From Caenibius tardaugens NBRC 16725 (GTDB lineage Bacteria > Pseudomonadota > Alphaproteobacteria > Sphingomonadales > Sphingomonadaceae): 64,000 bases of DNA. A program made the translations under genes and the position numbers. The notes beneath the pieces are model-generated. The model saw only the letters and a program-made list of their open reading frames with translations. It was not told the origin of the DNA and searched no databases. Positions 35,293 through 44,837 of this stretch are shown here, piece after piece. Within the stretch, counting starts at the first letter, position 1. Every line of letters begins with the position of its first letter. Where the stretch lies: assembly GCF_003860345.1 (NCBI RefSeq), contig NZ_CP034179.1, positions 2,898,001 to 2,962,000 on the forward strand, written 5' to 3'.

Positions 35293-37962
35293 TCACAGTT
35301 TCTGATTTAGCCCGACGTAGACCACACGGCCGCGCGGATCGTGGATCATCGGATCGAACCCCAGGAAAAGCTGGGCAACCGGTGGATCCTTGTCGAACAC
35401 GTTGATGGCGCCCACCGACAGGGTTGTGCCGCCCAGGCCCAACAGGCCATCGAGCGTGACGCTGTACTGGACGTCATAGGTGTTGTGCGATTTGATACGC
35501 GGGTTGGTGATGCCCGCACGGTCGTTTCTGTAGCCGCTGATATAGTGGCCCAACACGTTCAGGCTGTGCGCGCCGGAAGACCAGTACACGCCATATTCCA
35601 CGCGATCCTGCGGCATGGATCGGCCGAGGTTGTTGAAATTGACGCTCCCCACACCATCGATCACGGCCCCGCCGGCGACAGTGCGGATATCGTACTTCAC
35701 CACATGGGCCCAATCGGCGCGGGCTTCGATGCGCCCAATTCCGGTTTCGAACCATATCCGCGCGCCCGCATCGAAACCTTCGACTTCGACGGAGGAGGCA
35801 TTGATAAAGTTCAGGTCCACCATCTGCAGGTTGCCATTGATTTCGCGGTGGACGCGTTGCTGCGCCGGGGTGTTGGTCAGCCCGGCCAGATCATCAAGAT
35901 GTGCCTGATTGATGAAGGGTTGCGGATTTTCCTTCACGATCAGATCTTTGTACTTGAAGTTATAATAGTCGAAATTGAGTTCGACATTGCGCACGGGGGT
36001 GAAGGTCAGCCCCAGGTTCCAGTTGGTGGAGCGTTCCGGATCAAGATTGCGATTGCCGAAGGTTCGCGTGTTGACGAACACGAAGGCGGCCGATTTGGGA
36101 TCGGTCACACCCGGTTGCGCGGACTGTACCGCGAACTGTTGATACACGCCCGGCGCACGGAATGCCTTGCCCCAGCTGGCGCGCAGGGTGAGCATCTCAA
36201 ACGGATAGGCAAGCAGGGAAATCTTGGGCGTGAAGCGGCCGAAGCTGCCCTTGTATTTTTCATAACGCCCGGAGAAATTCGCTTCGGCGATGGTGCCGAG
36301 CGGCACTTTCAGTTCGCCGAACACCGAATAGGTTTCCTGCGATCCGGAAAAGTCCGGGGCCTGACCGAGCGTGATGAGTTCACCAGCGTTGATGAGATCG
36401 CCCCAATTGTGGCGGAAGGTGCTGCGCCGATATTGCACGCCCACAGCGGCCTGAACCGGCTTGTCACCCAACTGGAACAGATCGCCCGAGACGACGCCGT
36501 CGACAGTGAACAGCGAGGCCTTGCCGTGCATGTCGGAATAGCCAATCAGGCTTTTGACCAGTTCAGGGCTGTTGGCGGTGCCCGTGCCGAGATAGGCAGA
36601 CCCGAACGGGTTGAAGTAATGGCAATTGCCCACGCCAGGAGTGCCGGTGGCCGGGTTGCAGCCTGATCCGCCCAGGCCGTTCAGCGCGTTGATGAACGCG
36701 GACTTGATCGTGTCAGGCTTGTTGTACAGCGCGGTCTGCTGGCTGTAGGTTGCGTTGACCGACCAGTTCCAGCTTTTCGCGAGTTCGCCGTCGAGCCCGC
36801 CAGCAATCCGGAATGTTTCATAGTTGTTATGCGTGATCGACGGGCCATAGGACCCGTTCAGCATGCGCCCGCGGAAGTAGACATCTTCGCCGAACGGATT
36901 GTCGGGGTGGGATGCGGGCACAATGGGCGATACCGCGAGGATCGGGAAGGACGGCGACGATGTGTTCGTGTTCTTTGTTTTCGCGTAGGCCGCTTCAAGG
37001 TTGAAGTTGATCGCATCGCCCAGCGTGGTGTTATAACTGGCGAAGACCTGTATCCGCTGTTCCTTCGGGATCAGGTCGTAATAGCCTGAAAAATCGAAAC
37101 GGCAGAATGCGTCGGCGGGCGAGTTCTTGTAGCTATCGGGGAACGCGCCATTGGTGCAATCGGGATCGGGCCGGTAATTCTTGATGCTCGGCAGGTAGTA
37201 GGAGCCGGGCATGCCGTAGCTCGACACCGAATGCCACGCGGGGCGACCGAAGGTGGATGCGGTGGAGAATTTGCGCTTGTACGATTCCAGACGCGTGCTT
37301 TTGTAGTAGGACGCAGCAATCACCAGATCGCCGCCCGCCACTTCGAAGCCGGCAATGCCGTCCACGTTGATCTGCCGGGCGCCATCTATGAAATTGACTC
37401 GTGCGGATAACTCGGGACGCTCCACCCGTTTGCGGGTGATGAAGTTCACCACGCCTGCGACCGCATCAGACCCATAAGTGGCCGCAGCGCCGTCCTTGAC
37501 GACTTCCAGCCGTTGCACGGCGATCAGCGGCACCATCGAATTGATGTCGACAAAGGTGCTGCCATCGTTGTTGGCCACAGCGGACAGCGTGTGGCGACGG
37601 TTATTGAGCAGGACCAGGGTCGAACCAAGCCCGAGATTGCGCAGGTTGAACTGGGCCGTGCCGGATGTGAGCGGCTGGCCCAACTGGTCGGTTCCCGCTT
37701 CCGAGCCCGAGTTGGATGGCAGGGTGTTCACCAGTTCGGCGGCATTGGTCAGCGCCCGCGCCGCGATGTCTTCCCCGCTGACCACGGCAAGGGGCGAAGG
37801 GCTCGATGTCTGGCGGATCAGCGTGCCGGTGACGACGATTTCGCGATTGTCATTCGTGGTGGTCCCATCCTGCGCCAGCGCGGGTTGTGCCAGACTGACA
37901 AGGCCACATGCGGCGGATGCAAACAGGGCATTTTTCAATATTCGCGAATTGGCAAGCATCAT
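35293..37962 (-). CDS. TonB-dependent receptor (889 residues)
   Basis: Complete outer-membrane receptor. The N-terminus holds a Sec signal peptide (hydrophobic NALFASAACGLVSLAQP, cleavage after ALA), then the TonB-box-like REIVVTGTLI. The plug domain contains LNLGL-type segments, VQRLEVVKDGAAATYGSDAVAGVV near residue 160, and NFITRKR. The barrel ends GRVVYVGLNQKL, lacking the canonical terminal Phe. The plug is of the Oar/CirA-like subclass with LVLLNNRRH. Two adjacent ATGs (37962, 37959) are possible starts. Upstream is a 312-base gap. Steroid uptake is suggested only by location. Confidence 0.92.
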   Translation of the reverse strand: MMLANSRILKNALFASAACGLVSLAQPALAQDGTTTNDNREIVVTGTLIRQTSSPSPLAVVSGEDIAARALTNAAELVNTLPSNSGSEAGTDQLGQPLTSGTAQFNLRNLGLGSTLVLLNNRRHTLSAVANNDGSTFVDINSMVPLIAVQRLEVVKDGAAATYGSDAVAGVVNFITRKRVERPELSARVNFIDGARQINVDGIAGFEVAGGDLVIAASYYKSTRLESYKRKFSTASTFGRPAWHSVSSYGMPGSYYLPSIKNYRPDPDCTNGAFPDSYKNSPADAFCRFDFSGYYDLIPKEQRIQVFASYNTTLGDAINFNLEAAYAKTKNTNTSSPSFPILAVSPIVPASHPDNPFGEDVYFRGRMLNGSYGPSITHNNYETFRIAGGLDGELAKSWNWSVNATYSQQTALYNKPDTIKSAFINALNGLGGSGCNPATGTPGVGNCHYFNPFGSAYLGTGTANSPELVKSLIGYSDMHGKASLFTVDGVVSGDLFQLGDKPVQAAVGVQYRRSTFRHNWGDLINAGELITLGQAPDFSGSQETYSVFGELKVPLGTIAEANFSGRYEKYKGSFGRFTPKISLLAYPFEMLTLRASWGKAFRAPGVYQQFAVQSAQPGVTDPKSAAFVFVNTRTFGNRNLDPERSTNWNLGLTFTPVRNVELNFDYYNFKYKDLIVKENPQPFINQAHLDDLAGLTNTPAQQRVHREINGNLQMVDLNFINASSVEVEGFDAGARIWFETGIGRIEARADWAHVVKYDIRTVAGGAVIDGVGSVNFNNLGRSMPQDRVEYGVYWSSGAHSLNVLGHYISGYRNDRAGITNPRIKSHNTYDVQYSVTLDGLLGLGGTTLSVGAINVFDKDPPVAQLFLGFDPMIHDPRGRVVYVGLNQKL

Positions 37963-38274
37963 ACATCTCCCCTTTGTCGCCTCTTTGGGCGTTTCAATGA
38001 AGGGGCGGCATGCGCGATGTTCGCGAACGTCCTGCTATGACGACGGCGCCAAATATAGGCCGTTCTCTTCCTCCCCCACACCGGTATGTGCTAAAGCAAA
38101 CTGGGTTGAGGTCAAGGCGCAGGTCTCTGTGGTTACTTGCATTTATGTGGCCACCGAAGACAATCCGTTTCCAATGGCGATCAATATTTGCTTGCCTTCC
38201 TCTTTGTACTGAACAGGACTTCGGGGCGATTGCCGTTGCCGCCGTCACCGTTCGCGACGGCGGCCCCGATGCTG
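37963..38274. other. Intergenic region, 312 bases
   Basis: Lies between the TonB receptor start and the esterase end, both on the minus strand, so it should hold the receptor promoter. It contains a 10-bp palindrome GTTCGCGAAC (38019-38028), 57 bases upstream of the receptor ATG, and a 9-bp hairpin GCCGCCGTC/GACGGCGGC (38238-38264) just past the esterase stop with no U-tract. No credible gene is seen. Confidence 0.5.
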
Positions 38275-39270
38275 TCAGGAAAACAGGTGCTTCTCGAAGT
38301 AGCGCGCCATGATGTGGATCGCTTCGCGGGATTCAGGCATGTTCACGCTGTACCAGAAAGCATGCGCCATCGCTTCGAAGACGTAGAGTTCGGCATCGCG
38401 CCCGGCCTTGCGCAGTGCGAGATGGAACATCGCGGCGGAGCTCAGCACCGCATCGCGGGTGCCGGTTACCAGCAGTGTGGGCGGGAAGTCCGAAAGATCG
38501 CCCTTGATCGGGGCAACCAGCGGATCATTGGGATCGGCGTCGCCCAGAAACGCCGCGCGTTCGCTGGAGGGATCGTTCATCGGTGCGCCGACATGGCCAT
38601 AGAAACCGGCGAGTGTCAGGTAATGGAACGTGTCGCCCAGTTCCGCGAAATCGCCGCCCGCGGTGAATACTCCGCAGCAGCAGGGCAGGGGCAGCCCTTC
38701 CTGCTTGAAGCGCATGATCGCCATCGCGGTAAGGAAGCCGCCAGCCGATGTGCCGAACAGCGCAATGTCGTTGGCGGCATGGTATTCCAGCACGGTGCGA
38801 TACACCGCGACGATATCGTCCACGGCGGCGGGATAGGGGTGTTCCGGGGCGAGCCGGTAATCCACCGCAATCACTTCGCATTGTGTTTCATTGGCGATCG
38901 GGATCGCTTCGCCGAGCGAGCCGGAGCCGAGCACGAAGCCGCCCCCGTGAAGGTTGATCAGGACCTTGGTCTTGTTGGCTTCCGGCGCATCGATCGGCTT
39001 CACCCGGTGGCAGCGTACCCCCGCGATCTGCACTTCCTCGATATCGACGGGATAGGCCTGCTGGGCCTGCTGGTTGAGCATTTCGAACGCCGGGGCCAGG
39101 GCATCGCGCATTTTCCACATCGGCAGGGGGGCGGCATCTTCAGGCTGCCCCTGATTGGGGTCGAAGCTGAGATAGGCGCGCGCTTCGGGGCTGACGGTAT
39201 CGGGCAGGGGCAAACGCACCTTGCCCAGTTCGACGACGCCATCGGTGACCTTGTAGCTGCCCATTTTCAT
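38275..39270 (-). CDS. Alpha/beta hydrolase, HSL-type esterase
   Basis: Hormone-sensitive-lipase-family esterase of 331 residues. HGGGFVLGSG supplies the oxyanion hole, GTSAGGFL the nucleophilic Ser, TGTRDAVLS the Asp and EAMAHAFWY the His, so the triad is complete. VDYRLAPEHPYPAAVDD is the family's conserved block. It would hydrolyse small or lactone-like esters such as Baeyer-Villiger products (inference from context). A copy of the 16-bp operator-like motif lies about 100 bases upstream (39369-39384). Start at 39270 has GGAG four bases upstream; ATG 39264 is equally possible. Confidence 0.9.
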   Translation of the reverse strand: MKMGSYKVTDGVVELGKVRLPLPDTVSPEARAYLSFDPNQGQPEDAAPLPMWKMRDALAPAFEMLNQQAQQAYPVDIEEVQIAGVRCHRVKPIDAPEANKTKVLINLHGGGFVLGSGSLGEAIPIANETQCEVIAVDYRLAPEHPYPAAVDDIVAVYRTVLEYHAANDIALFGTSAGGFLTAMAIMRFKQEGLPLPCCCGVFTAGGDFAELGDTFHYLTLAGFYGHVGAPMNDPSSERAAFLGDADPNDPLVAPIKGDLSDFPPTLLVTGTRDAVLSSAAMFHLALRKAGRDAELYVFEAMAHAFWYSVNMPESREAIHIMARYFEKHLFS

Positions 39271-39368
39271 CCTGCTCCGTAGTATTTCTGATCGAGACGG
39301 ATACGGTTGCATTCGCCAACCGACCGTACCGTCAGAAACATCGGCGGAGCAGGAGAGTCAATGTTCTT

Positions 39369-39384
39369 GTAAGCAAATACTGAC
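39369..39384. promoter_or_regulatory. Operator-like motif, copy 2
   Basis: GTAAGC-AAAT-ACTGAC; read on the minus strand it is GTCAGT-ATTT-GCTTAC, matching the GTGAGT-N4-RCTTAY consensus. It sits about 100 bases upstream of the minus-strand esterase ATG and 23 bases beyond the stop of the Coq4-like gene. Confidence 0.6.
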
Positions 39385-39406
39385 TAGAGTTCGGATCGTA
39401 CATCCA

Positions 39407-40315
39407 TCAGATGATTTCATACCCTTCGCCGAAGATGCGCGAGGCCGCCCGGCTGTCATTCGGGCCTTTCCACCCGCGCACGCCCAGGGCATCGCGGGCT
39501 TCGGCGGGTGAAAGGTGCCAGATATCTTCCAGTTTCGCGGTGAACAGCAGATCGGATTGCTGGCCCACTTCGTAACCGTGGTTGAGGTTGTGCCACATCA
39601 TCGGCCAGGCTTCCGGATAGTTCAGGATGCAGCGCATGAACCAGGGGAAAATCACCATGGTATTCGTGGCCAGCAACTGCCCGGCCAGTTCGGGGCTGAT
39701 ATGCGCGAACATGTTGCCGGTGCGCAGGCCGGTGGGGAAGATCTCCGCGATGACATCGAAGCCGACTTCACCCAGCAGGTGATCGAGATCGTGCGTTTGC
39801 CCCGTGCGCAGCGTGAAATAGTCGAAATCGCTTTCAGGCGCCCAATCGGGGTTTTCCATGCGCTGATGCAGGAGTTCGGGTGAGAGGCCCAGTGCATCCA
39901 TATGGTCGTAGAGCAGCCGCCCGACAGAGCCGGCGGGATTGCGCGCCAGATCGTCCATCGAGAAAGTGGAGATGAAGCGCTCCTCGAACCATGCATCCAG
40001 CGCCGGGTTGATTGCGCGTTCAGCCTTGATCAGCGCATCGATGCGTTCGTTATCACGGGCATCGTCCAGTCCGTTGACCATTGATGCCATGCCGAACAGT
40101 AGCGGATAATCATGTCCGTTGCGCCGGAGGCTTTCGGTCGCCACCCATTCGCGCACACGCGGTTCATTGAGCCAGTTCGACGAACTGACGAGTACACTGC
40201 TGTCGGTGTGGATCAGCTTGCGGTTGTTCATGTAGCTCACGGCATTGCCGGATGTGACTTCGGAATCGTTATCGGCTGCCGGTGGCGCGGAAGCCTGTTC
40301 TGCGGTCGGGTTCAT
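39407..40315 (-). CDS. Coq4-family protein
   Basis: A 302-residue protein with the diagnostic Coq4 metal motif HDxxHx11E: His175-Asp-Leu-Asp-His179 and Glu191 (THDLDHLLGEVGFDVIAE). Coq4 acts in ubiquinone biosynthesis, where it removes the ring carboxyl and hydroxylates the same carbon, and its hydrophobic channel binds prenyl lipids. Here the gene overlaps a Gfo/Idh/MocA oxidoreductase by four bases and is not near other coq genes, so a specialised role on a hydrophobic catabolic substrate is possible. The N-terminal 25 residues are low-complexity (Ala/Pro/Ser/Asp). Confidence 0.82.
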   Translation of the reverse strand: MNPTAEQASAPPAADNDSEVTSGNAVSYMNNRKLIHTDSSVLVSSSNWLNEPRVREWVATESLRRNGHDYPLLFGMASMVNGLDDARDNERIDALIKAERAINPALDAWFEERFISTFSMDDLARNPAGSVGRLLYDHMDALGLSPELLHQRMENPDWAPESDFDYFTLRTGQTHDLDHLLGEVGFDVIAEIFPTGLRTGNMFAHISPELAGQLLATNTMVIFPWFMRCILNYPEAWPMMWHNLNHGYEVGQQSDLLFTAKLEDIWHLSPAEARDALGVRGWKGPNDSRAASRIFGEGYEII

Positions 40316-41496
40316 GGTCTATCCTTCTCGTTATGAGCCGCGCCCTGTTGCGCGCTGGCGATCAATGTCTGGTCGATCTCGGCGGCGAGGCGCTGGATTG
40401 CCACGCCGTGTGCGAAATCGGGAAAGGGTTGCGTGCCGTCATGAATGGCGCGGGCCAGATCTTCATAAAGATTGCCGATCGAAACCAGCGCATCGCGCGA
40501 TGCGTCCACCCCGGGATAGGCCGAATAGCGCAGCGGTGCGCGCGGAATGGCAGTGCAATCGAGCGCTTCGGGCAGGGGCAGGGGCTGCACCGGTTGTCCG
40601 AGCTGTGCCCCGGATAGGGTGAGCGCTTCCATCGCGGGCATATCGGGCGCGGTCGAATCGAGACGGAGCGTTCCACCGCTGCCGCCGATCCGCCAGTGCG
40701 ATTCCATACCCGCAAACGACATGCTGCCGAGATCGAGGCTGAACAGTGCGCCATTGGCCAATTTGCCATGGATCAGGATATGATCGGGCGCATCGCGCGT
40801 GCAGGGCGTTCCGGTTTCGTCGAACGGCGGGAGATGGATTGCCGAACGTGCCGTCCAGCCCACAATCGGGGCGAAATGGCTGCTGATCGCACCCAGCAGG
40901 TGGCCCCCGTAGATCGACAGAAGATGGGTGCCATGGGCGCGCGTCGCCATGGTCTGCGTGATCGAACCCGGCACACGCACGTGCAGGTTGATATCCTGCA
41001 TCGTGCCGATGAAGCCATCCTGCACCAGCGATGCGGCATGGCGGAGGGCGGGGGCACCATTGAGGTGCAGCCCGATCATGGCCTTCACCCCGCGATCTGC
41101 GGCGATCTGCGCCAGTTCTTCCGCTTGCTCGAGAGTGATCGCCAGCGGCCATTCGCAATAGACATGCTTCCCGGCGAGCAGGGCGGAACGGGCGATCGCG
41201 TAATGGTGCGGGGCCAGAACGCAAACCGCGACAAGATCGACATCGGGATGCGCAGCCAGTTGCGCGGGATCGGTAAAGGCATGGCGCGCGCCGAACAGGC
41301 TGGCGGCCTTTTCTGCGGTATCCTGCCGCGTGGTGCACACGGCAGTCAGTTCGAAGTCGGGCAGATAATCGATAACGCGGCGATGCACGCCCGATCCCCA
41401 GCCGCGATCAGGATTGGCGCCGACAATGCCGACACGCACTGGTGAGGTTGAAGCGCGGGGCTGCGCGCCGGACGAAGGGGCAAGTTGTTGATCCAT
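40312..41496 (-). CDS. Gfo/Idh/MocA-family oxidoreductase
   Basis: NAD(P)-dependent dehydrogenase of 394 residues with an N-terminal Rossmann domain. RVGIVGANPDRGWGS is at about 21-35, a VDLVAVCVLAPHHYAIARSALLAGKHVYCEWPLA block follows with CEWPLA in place of the usual CEKPLA, and a C-terminal alpha/beta domain includes GTHLLSIYGGHLLGAI. The Lys of the EKP motif is thus Trp, which may alter or abolish redox chemistry. The start at 41496 (MDQQLAPSSG) is preferred to upstream codons. Translationally coupled to the Coq4-like gene and divergent from the AraC regulator. Confidence 0.87.
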   Translation of the reverse strand: MDQQLAPSSGAQPRASTSPVRVGIVGANPDRGWGSGVHRRVIDYLPDFELTAVCTTRQDTAEKAASLFGARHAFTDPAQLAAHPDVDLVAVCVLAPHHYAIARSALLAGKHVYCEWPLAITLEQAEELAQIAADRGVKAMIGLHLNGAPALRHAASLVQDGFIGTMQDINLHVRVPGSITQTMATRAHGTHLLSIYGGHLLGAISSHFAPIVGWTARSAIHLPPFDETGTPCTRDAPDHILIHGKLANGALFSLDLGSMSFAGMESHWRIGGSGGTLRLDSTAPDMPAMEALTLSGAQLGQPVQPLPLPEALDCTAIPRAPLRYSAYPGVDASRDALVSIGNLYEDLARAIHDGTQPFPDFAHGVAIQRLAAEIDQTLIASAQQGAAHNEKDRP

Positions 41497-41639
41497 CGCG
41501 CGGCAGTATATAAGATTTTCAGGTATGGTGCATGGCCGGTGCGTTAGGCTCGCCACCACCAGTTAGGGAGAGATGCCACGGCTGCGTATGACAGCGGCGC
41601 GTGCGCAACCCGCCCGTGGAAAGGGTATGCGTGGTGGAA

Positions 41640-42443
41640 ATGAACCTTCCGGGATTGAACGTGACGATCGAGGATGCGCGGTTCGGGCGCGAGATGGAAT
41701 TAGCACCGGCGCGCCACGATGTGGTGGCATTCAACCTGTCGCGCACGCCGGTCGATATTCACGCCTGCTATATTTCACGGCGCGCGCGCAGCCCGTACCG
41801 CCGGTTCGGGTCTGTCAGCTATGTCCCCGCGGGGATCGGATTGCACATGTTCGGCAAGGAAGCGGGGGCATCCATGCTGATGTGCCGGTTCGAACAGCAC
41901 GGGCAGAACGGAACCTTCGCCAATGCCGGGCCATCTGATGTCGCGCGGCTGGAAAAATGCACCGATATCCGCAATCGCGACATCGTGCGGGCACTGGAAC
42001 GCATCGCGGAGGAAACGTTGAACCCCGGTCTCGGTAGCGAGACCTTGATCGCCGGTATTGCTGCCACGCTGGCTGTCGATCTGCTTCGGCTGGCGCAAGG
42101 GGATGAAGACGGATTGTCGGCGAACGAACAGTTACGCAGATTGGAAGCCTATTGTGCGCAGAACATCGCAGGTCGGCCCAGTTTGACGGAGGCGGCCGAT
42201 CTGTGCGGGGTGACGGCGCGGCAATTGGCCCTCGCGTTGAAGCAGGCGAGTGGTCTGGGGTTCAGCCAGTTCGTGGCGGGCATGCGGCTGCGCCAAGCGC
42301 GCCAGATGCTGCGGGAAACCGGCTTGCCGATCAAGGAAATATCCTATCGTTGCGGGTTCAGCCATGTCAGCAGTTTTACCAGCGCCTTCCGCGAAGCTGA
42401 AGGGCGAACCCCCCATCGTTATCGGTTGAACAGCCAGCATTGA
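41640..42443 (+). CDS. AraC-family transcriptional regulator
   Basis: DNA-binding regulator of about 267 residues. The C-terminal 100 residues carry two helix-turn-helices: LTEAADLCGVTARQLALALKQ and IKEISYRCGFSHVSSFTSAFR, followed by the AraC/XylS end EAEGRTPHRYR. The N-terminal cupin-like half (LSRTPVDIHACY, GSVSYVPAG) would bind an inducer. Start is uncertain: ATG 41640 or an upstream GTG at 41601. It is divergent from the Gfo/Idh-Coq4 pair and is the obvious candidate to control it. Confidence 0.9.
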   Translation: MNLPGLNVTIEDARFGREMELAPARHDVVAFNLSRTPVDIHACYISRRARSPYRRFGSVSYVPAGIGLHMFGKEAGASMLMCRFEQHGQNGTFANAGPSDVARLEKCTDIRNRDIVRALERIAEETLNPGLGSETLIAGIAATLAVDLLRLAQGDEDGLSANEQLRRLEAYCAQNIAGRPSLTEAADLCGVTARQLALALKQASGLGFSQFVAGMRLRQARQMLRETGLPIKEISYRCGFSHVSSFTSAFREAEGRTPHRYRLNSQH

Positions 42444-42490
42444 CAGTGCTGATCCGCCCGCCTGCCGCGGGGTCGCCAATGCACTGGCAC

Positions 42491-42520
42491 AAAAAAAGGG
42501 CGAAGAGTTCCCCCTCCGCC
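42491..42520 (-). terminator. Terminator for the minus-strand OYE gene
   Basis: On the minus strand the sequence reads GGGCGGAG, a short GA-rich loop, CTCTTCGCCC and then seven T's. The stem has a two-base bulge. It lies about 105 bases past the reductase stop, between convergent genes. Confidence 0.7.
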
Positions 42521-42623
42521 CCAACAGGGTAAATTGTTCGCCGGTCCGCCCGCAGGCCTGACCGTCACGCGCAGTGGTAGACGCGATTGGTTGTTGTTTG
42601 CAAGTAATAGATTGTAACAGCCA

Positions 42624-44741
42624 TCAGATGGCGGCCACGGCTTCTGCCGCGCCGCGCATCGCCCCTTCGATGTAGCCCACGCCATTGGCATCGCCCACGG
42701 TTTCCACTGTGAAGCCTTCGGCGCGCAGCAGTTCCGCCAGCGCCAGATTGCCTTCGGCACCCCGTGCCACGATCACATTGTCGGCGGGTACGGTCTGCGC
42801 CTGTCCCGCTGCATCGACGAAGCGGACAGCGTCCTTGTCGATGGTGATATCCGCCGCACCGGCCTGCAGCGACACCCCATGTTCCGCCAGTTCGGCAAGA
42901 ATGCGCATGCGGCGCACAAGGAGAAGGCCCTTGCCCAGACGCGGGGCCTCATCCACCACCGTGACCGTCCGCCCCCGTTCATGCAGGAATTCGGCCAGTT
43001 CGATACCGACCAGTTCGCCGCCGATAATCACGATGTTCTGGCCCAGCGGCATCCACGCATGCGTGGCCTTGCGCACCACGTCGAGATTGGCGGTCACACC
43101 CGTGGCGGCGCCGATTTTGGTTGCCATCCGGGTGAGCAGGCCGGTCTTGCGCTTCAGTTCGCTGGAGCTTTCGCCCAGCATCATGTTGCGCATGTCATCG
43201 CCGGAGAACACATGTGGCAAATCGTTGCCCGGGATCGGTGGCATGCCGCGAATGGCGCCCGTGGCAACAATAACCTTGTCCACGCCCAATTGGCGCAGCA
43301 GTTCCGGGGTTGCTTCGGTGGAAAGGCGCACGTCGATGCTGGCTTCCGCCACTTCGGCGCGGAGCCAGTTCAGCAGGCGTTCGTTGGGTTCGTAAGCGAG
43401 CGAGGCGAAGCGCAGCGTGCCGCCCAGACGGTCGCTCTTTTCGATCAGCGTGACCTTGTTGCCAAGGGCTGCCAGCCTGCGGGCCGATTCCATGCCGCCG
43501 GGGCCGCCGCCGATAACGGCAATATGCTGGTTGCCCGCAGGTTTGGGCTTTTGTTGATATTCGTACCCCAGTTCGGGATTGACCGCGCAACGGGCGTGAT
43601 CGCTCATGTAGATCGCGCTGATGCAGGTGTAGCAATAGATGCAAGGGCGCACCTTTTCGGGATTACCCGCAGCCAGTTTGTTCGGCAGGTGCGGATCAGC
43701 CAACAGTTTGCGCCCCATGGCGATGAAATCGACTTCGCCTTTGCCAATTGCGCGATCGCCCACATCGGGTTCGACGCGGCCAGAACCGAGCACCGGGATC
43801 GATACCGCCGCCTTCACTTTTGCCGTCGCGGGCAGGTTCCAGGCATCCACATGTGGTGTGTGCGATTCCGAATGCAGTTTGCCGTCCCCGGTATCGTGAT
43901 AGGTGGTCATGGTCAGGGCATCGACACCGGCTGCCTCCAGCATCTTTGCCGATTGCTGCGCGTCTTCCACGGTGATGCCGCCGGGTTTGCCGACTTCACG
44001 CGAATCCAGCTTTACCCATACCGGATAGTCCGGGCCGACTTCTGCACGGACGGCGCCGACCACTTCCAGCACCAACCGCATGCGGTTTTCCAACGATCCG
44101 CCATAGGCATCGGTGCGGGTGTTGGTCAGGGGCGATATGAAAGAGGACAGCAAATAGCCGTGCCCGCTGTGGATTTCGACGCCATCGAACCCGGCCTGCT
44201 TTGCGCGGCGGGCGCCAGCGGCGAATTGCTGGACGACCAGATCGATATCGGCCTGTTCCATTACCTTGATCTCAGGCGGTGTCATGCCGGCGAGACCGGC
44301 CAGTTCTTCCATCAGGAAGTAGTCGGTGAAGTTGCCTTTCGATGCAGGGGGAATGGCCGGTGCCCAGAGGGGGTGGCCCCAGCGCGCGGCGGCATAGCCA
44401 GCGACCAGCCCGCCGTGGTGGAGCTGCGCGGCGATTTTTGCGCCATGGGCATGCACGCGTTCTGTCAATTTCGTGAGGTTGGGGATGAAGCGGTCGTCTG
44501 AAATGGCTGTCTGCTGCCACGCCACGCAACCCACGGGCCATGCCACGCTGGCCACCCCGGAAATAATCAGCCCGACGCCGCCTTTGGCCTGTTCTTCGTG
44601 ATAGGCGATCAGCCGTTCACCCACGGTCCCATCGTCTTCGGACAGGCTGACCCCCATTGCGGTCACCGCGATGCGGTTGCGCAATTCCATGGTGCCTATC
44701 CGGCCGGGCGAGAGGAGGTGAGGGAAACGGTTCGAGGTCAT
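42624..44741 (-). CDS. Old Yellow Enzyme/2,4-dienoyl-CoA-reductase-type FMN/FAD/4Fe-4S oxidoreductase
   Basis: A 705-residue enoate reductase. An N-terminal OYE barrel (residues 1-350) has FDGVEIHSGHGYLLSSF and TDAYGGSLENR. A 4Fe-4S site is formed by Cys367, Cys370, Cys373 and Cys385. FAD and NAD domains follow, with IAVIGGGPGGMESA near 410 and IVIIGGELVGIELAEFL. This architecture is shared by 2,4-dienoyl-CoA reductase, and by BaiCD and BaiH, which reduce 3-oxo-delta-4 or -delta-6 bile acids. A role on unsaturated 3-ketosteroids is therefore plausible (inference). Divergent from a TetR gene with a palindrome over that gene's start codon. Confidence 0.9.
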   Translation of the reverse strand: MTSNRFPHLLSPGRIGTMELRNRIAVTAMGVSLSEDDGTVGERLIAYHEEQAKGGVGLIISGVASVAWPVGCVAWQQTAISDDRFIPNLTKLTERVHAHGAKIAAQLHHGGLVAGYAAARWGHPLWAPAIPPASKGNFTDYFLMEELAGLAGMTPPEIKVMEQADIDLVVQQFAAGARRAKQAGFDGVEIHSGHGYLLSSFISPLTNTRTDAYGGSLENRMRLVLEVVGAVRAEVGPDYPVWVKLDSREVGKPGGITVEDAQQSAKMLEAAGVDALTMTTYHDTGDGKLHSESHTPHVDAWNLPATAKVKAAVSIPVLGSGRVEPDVGDRAIGKGEVDFIAMGRKLLADPHLPNKLAAGNPEKVRPCIYCYTCISAIYMSDHARCAVNPELGYEYQQKPKPAGNQHIAVIGGGPGGMESARRLAALGNKVTLIEKSDRLGGTLRFASLAYEPNERLLNWLRAEVAEASIDVRLSTEATPELLRQLGVDKVIVATGAIRGMPPIPGNDLPHVFSGDDMRNMMLGESSSELKRKTGLLTRMATKIGAATGVTANLDVVRKATHAWMPLGQNIVIIGGELVGIELAEFLHERGRTVTVVDEAPRLGKGLLLVRRMRILAELAEHGVSLQAGAADITIDKDAVRFVDAAGQAQTVPADNVIVARGAEGNLALAELLRAEGFTVETVGDANGVGYIEGAMRGAAEAVAAI

Positions 44742-44824
44742 GGTTCAGGCTCCGCATTATGATTATCGTTTGGCCGGGGCAGGCCACCTGCATCAAGGCT
44801 TGCCGCCGGTGTAGTTGTCTGACT

Positions 44825-44837
44825 ATACAGTTTGTAT
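44825..44837. promoter_or_regulatory. Palindromic operator candidate for the OYE/TetR pair
   Basis: ATACA-GTT-TGTAT is a perfect 5-bp inverted repeat with a 3-base spacer that overlaps the ATG (44836) of the TetR gene and lies 84 bases upstream of the divergent OYE start. Position suits autorepression and control of the reductase. Confidence 0.6.

Noticed and set aside
42597-42608. TTGCAAGTAATA as another operator copy
   Set aside because: Only one half-site-like stretch, no symmetric partner, and it lies between convergent gene ends.
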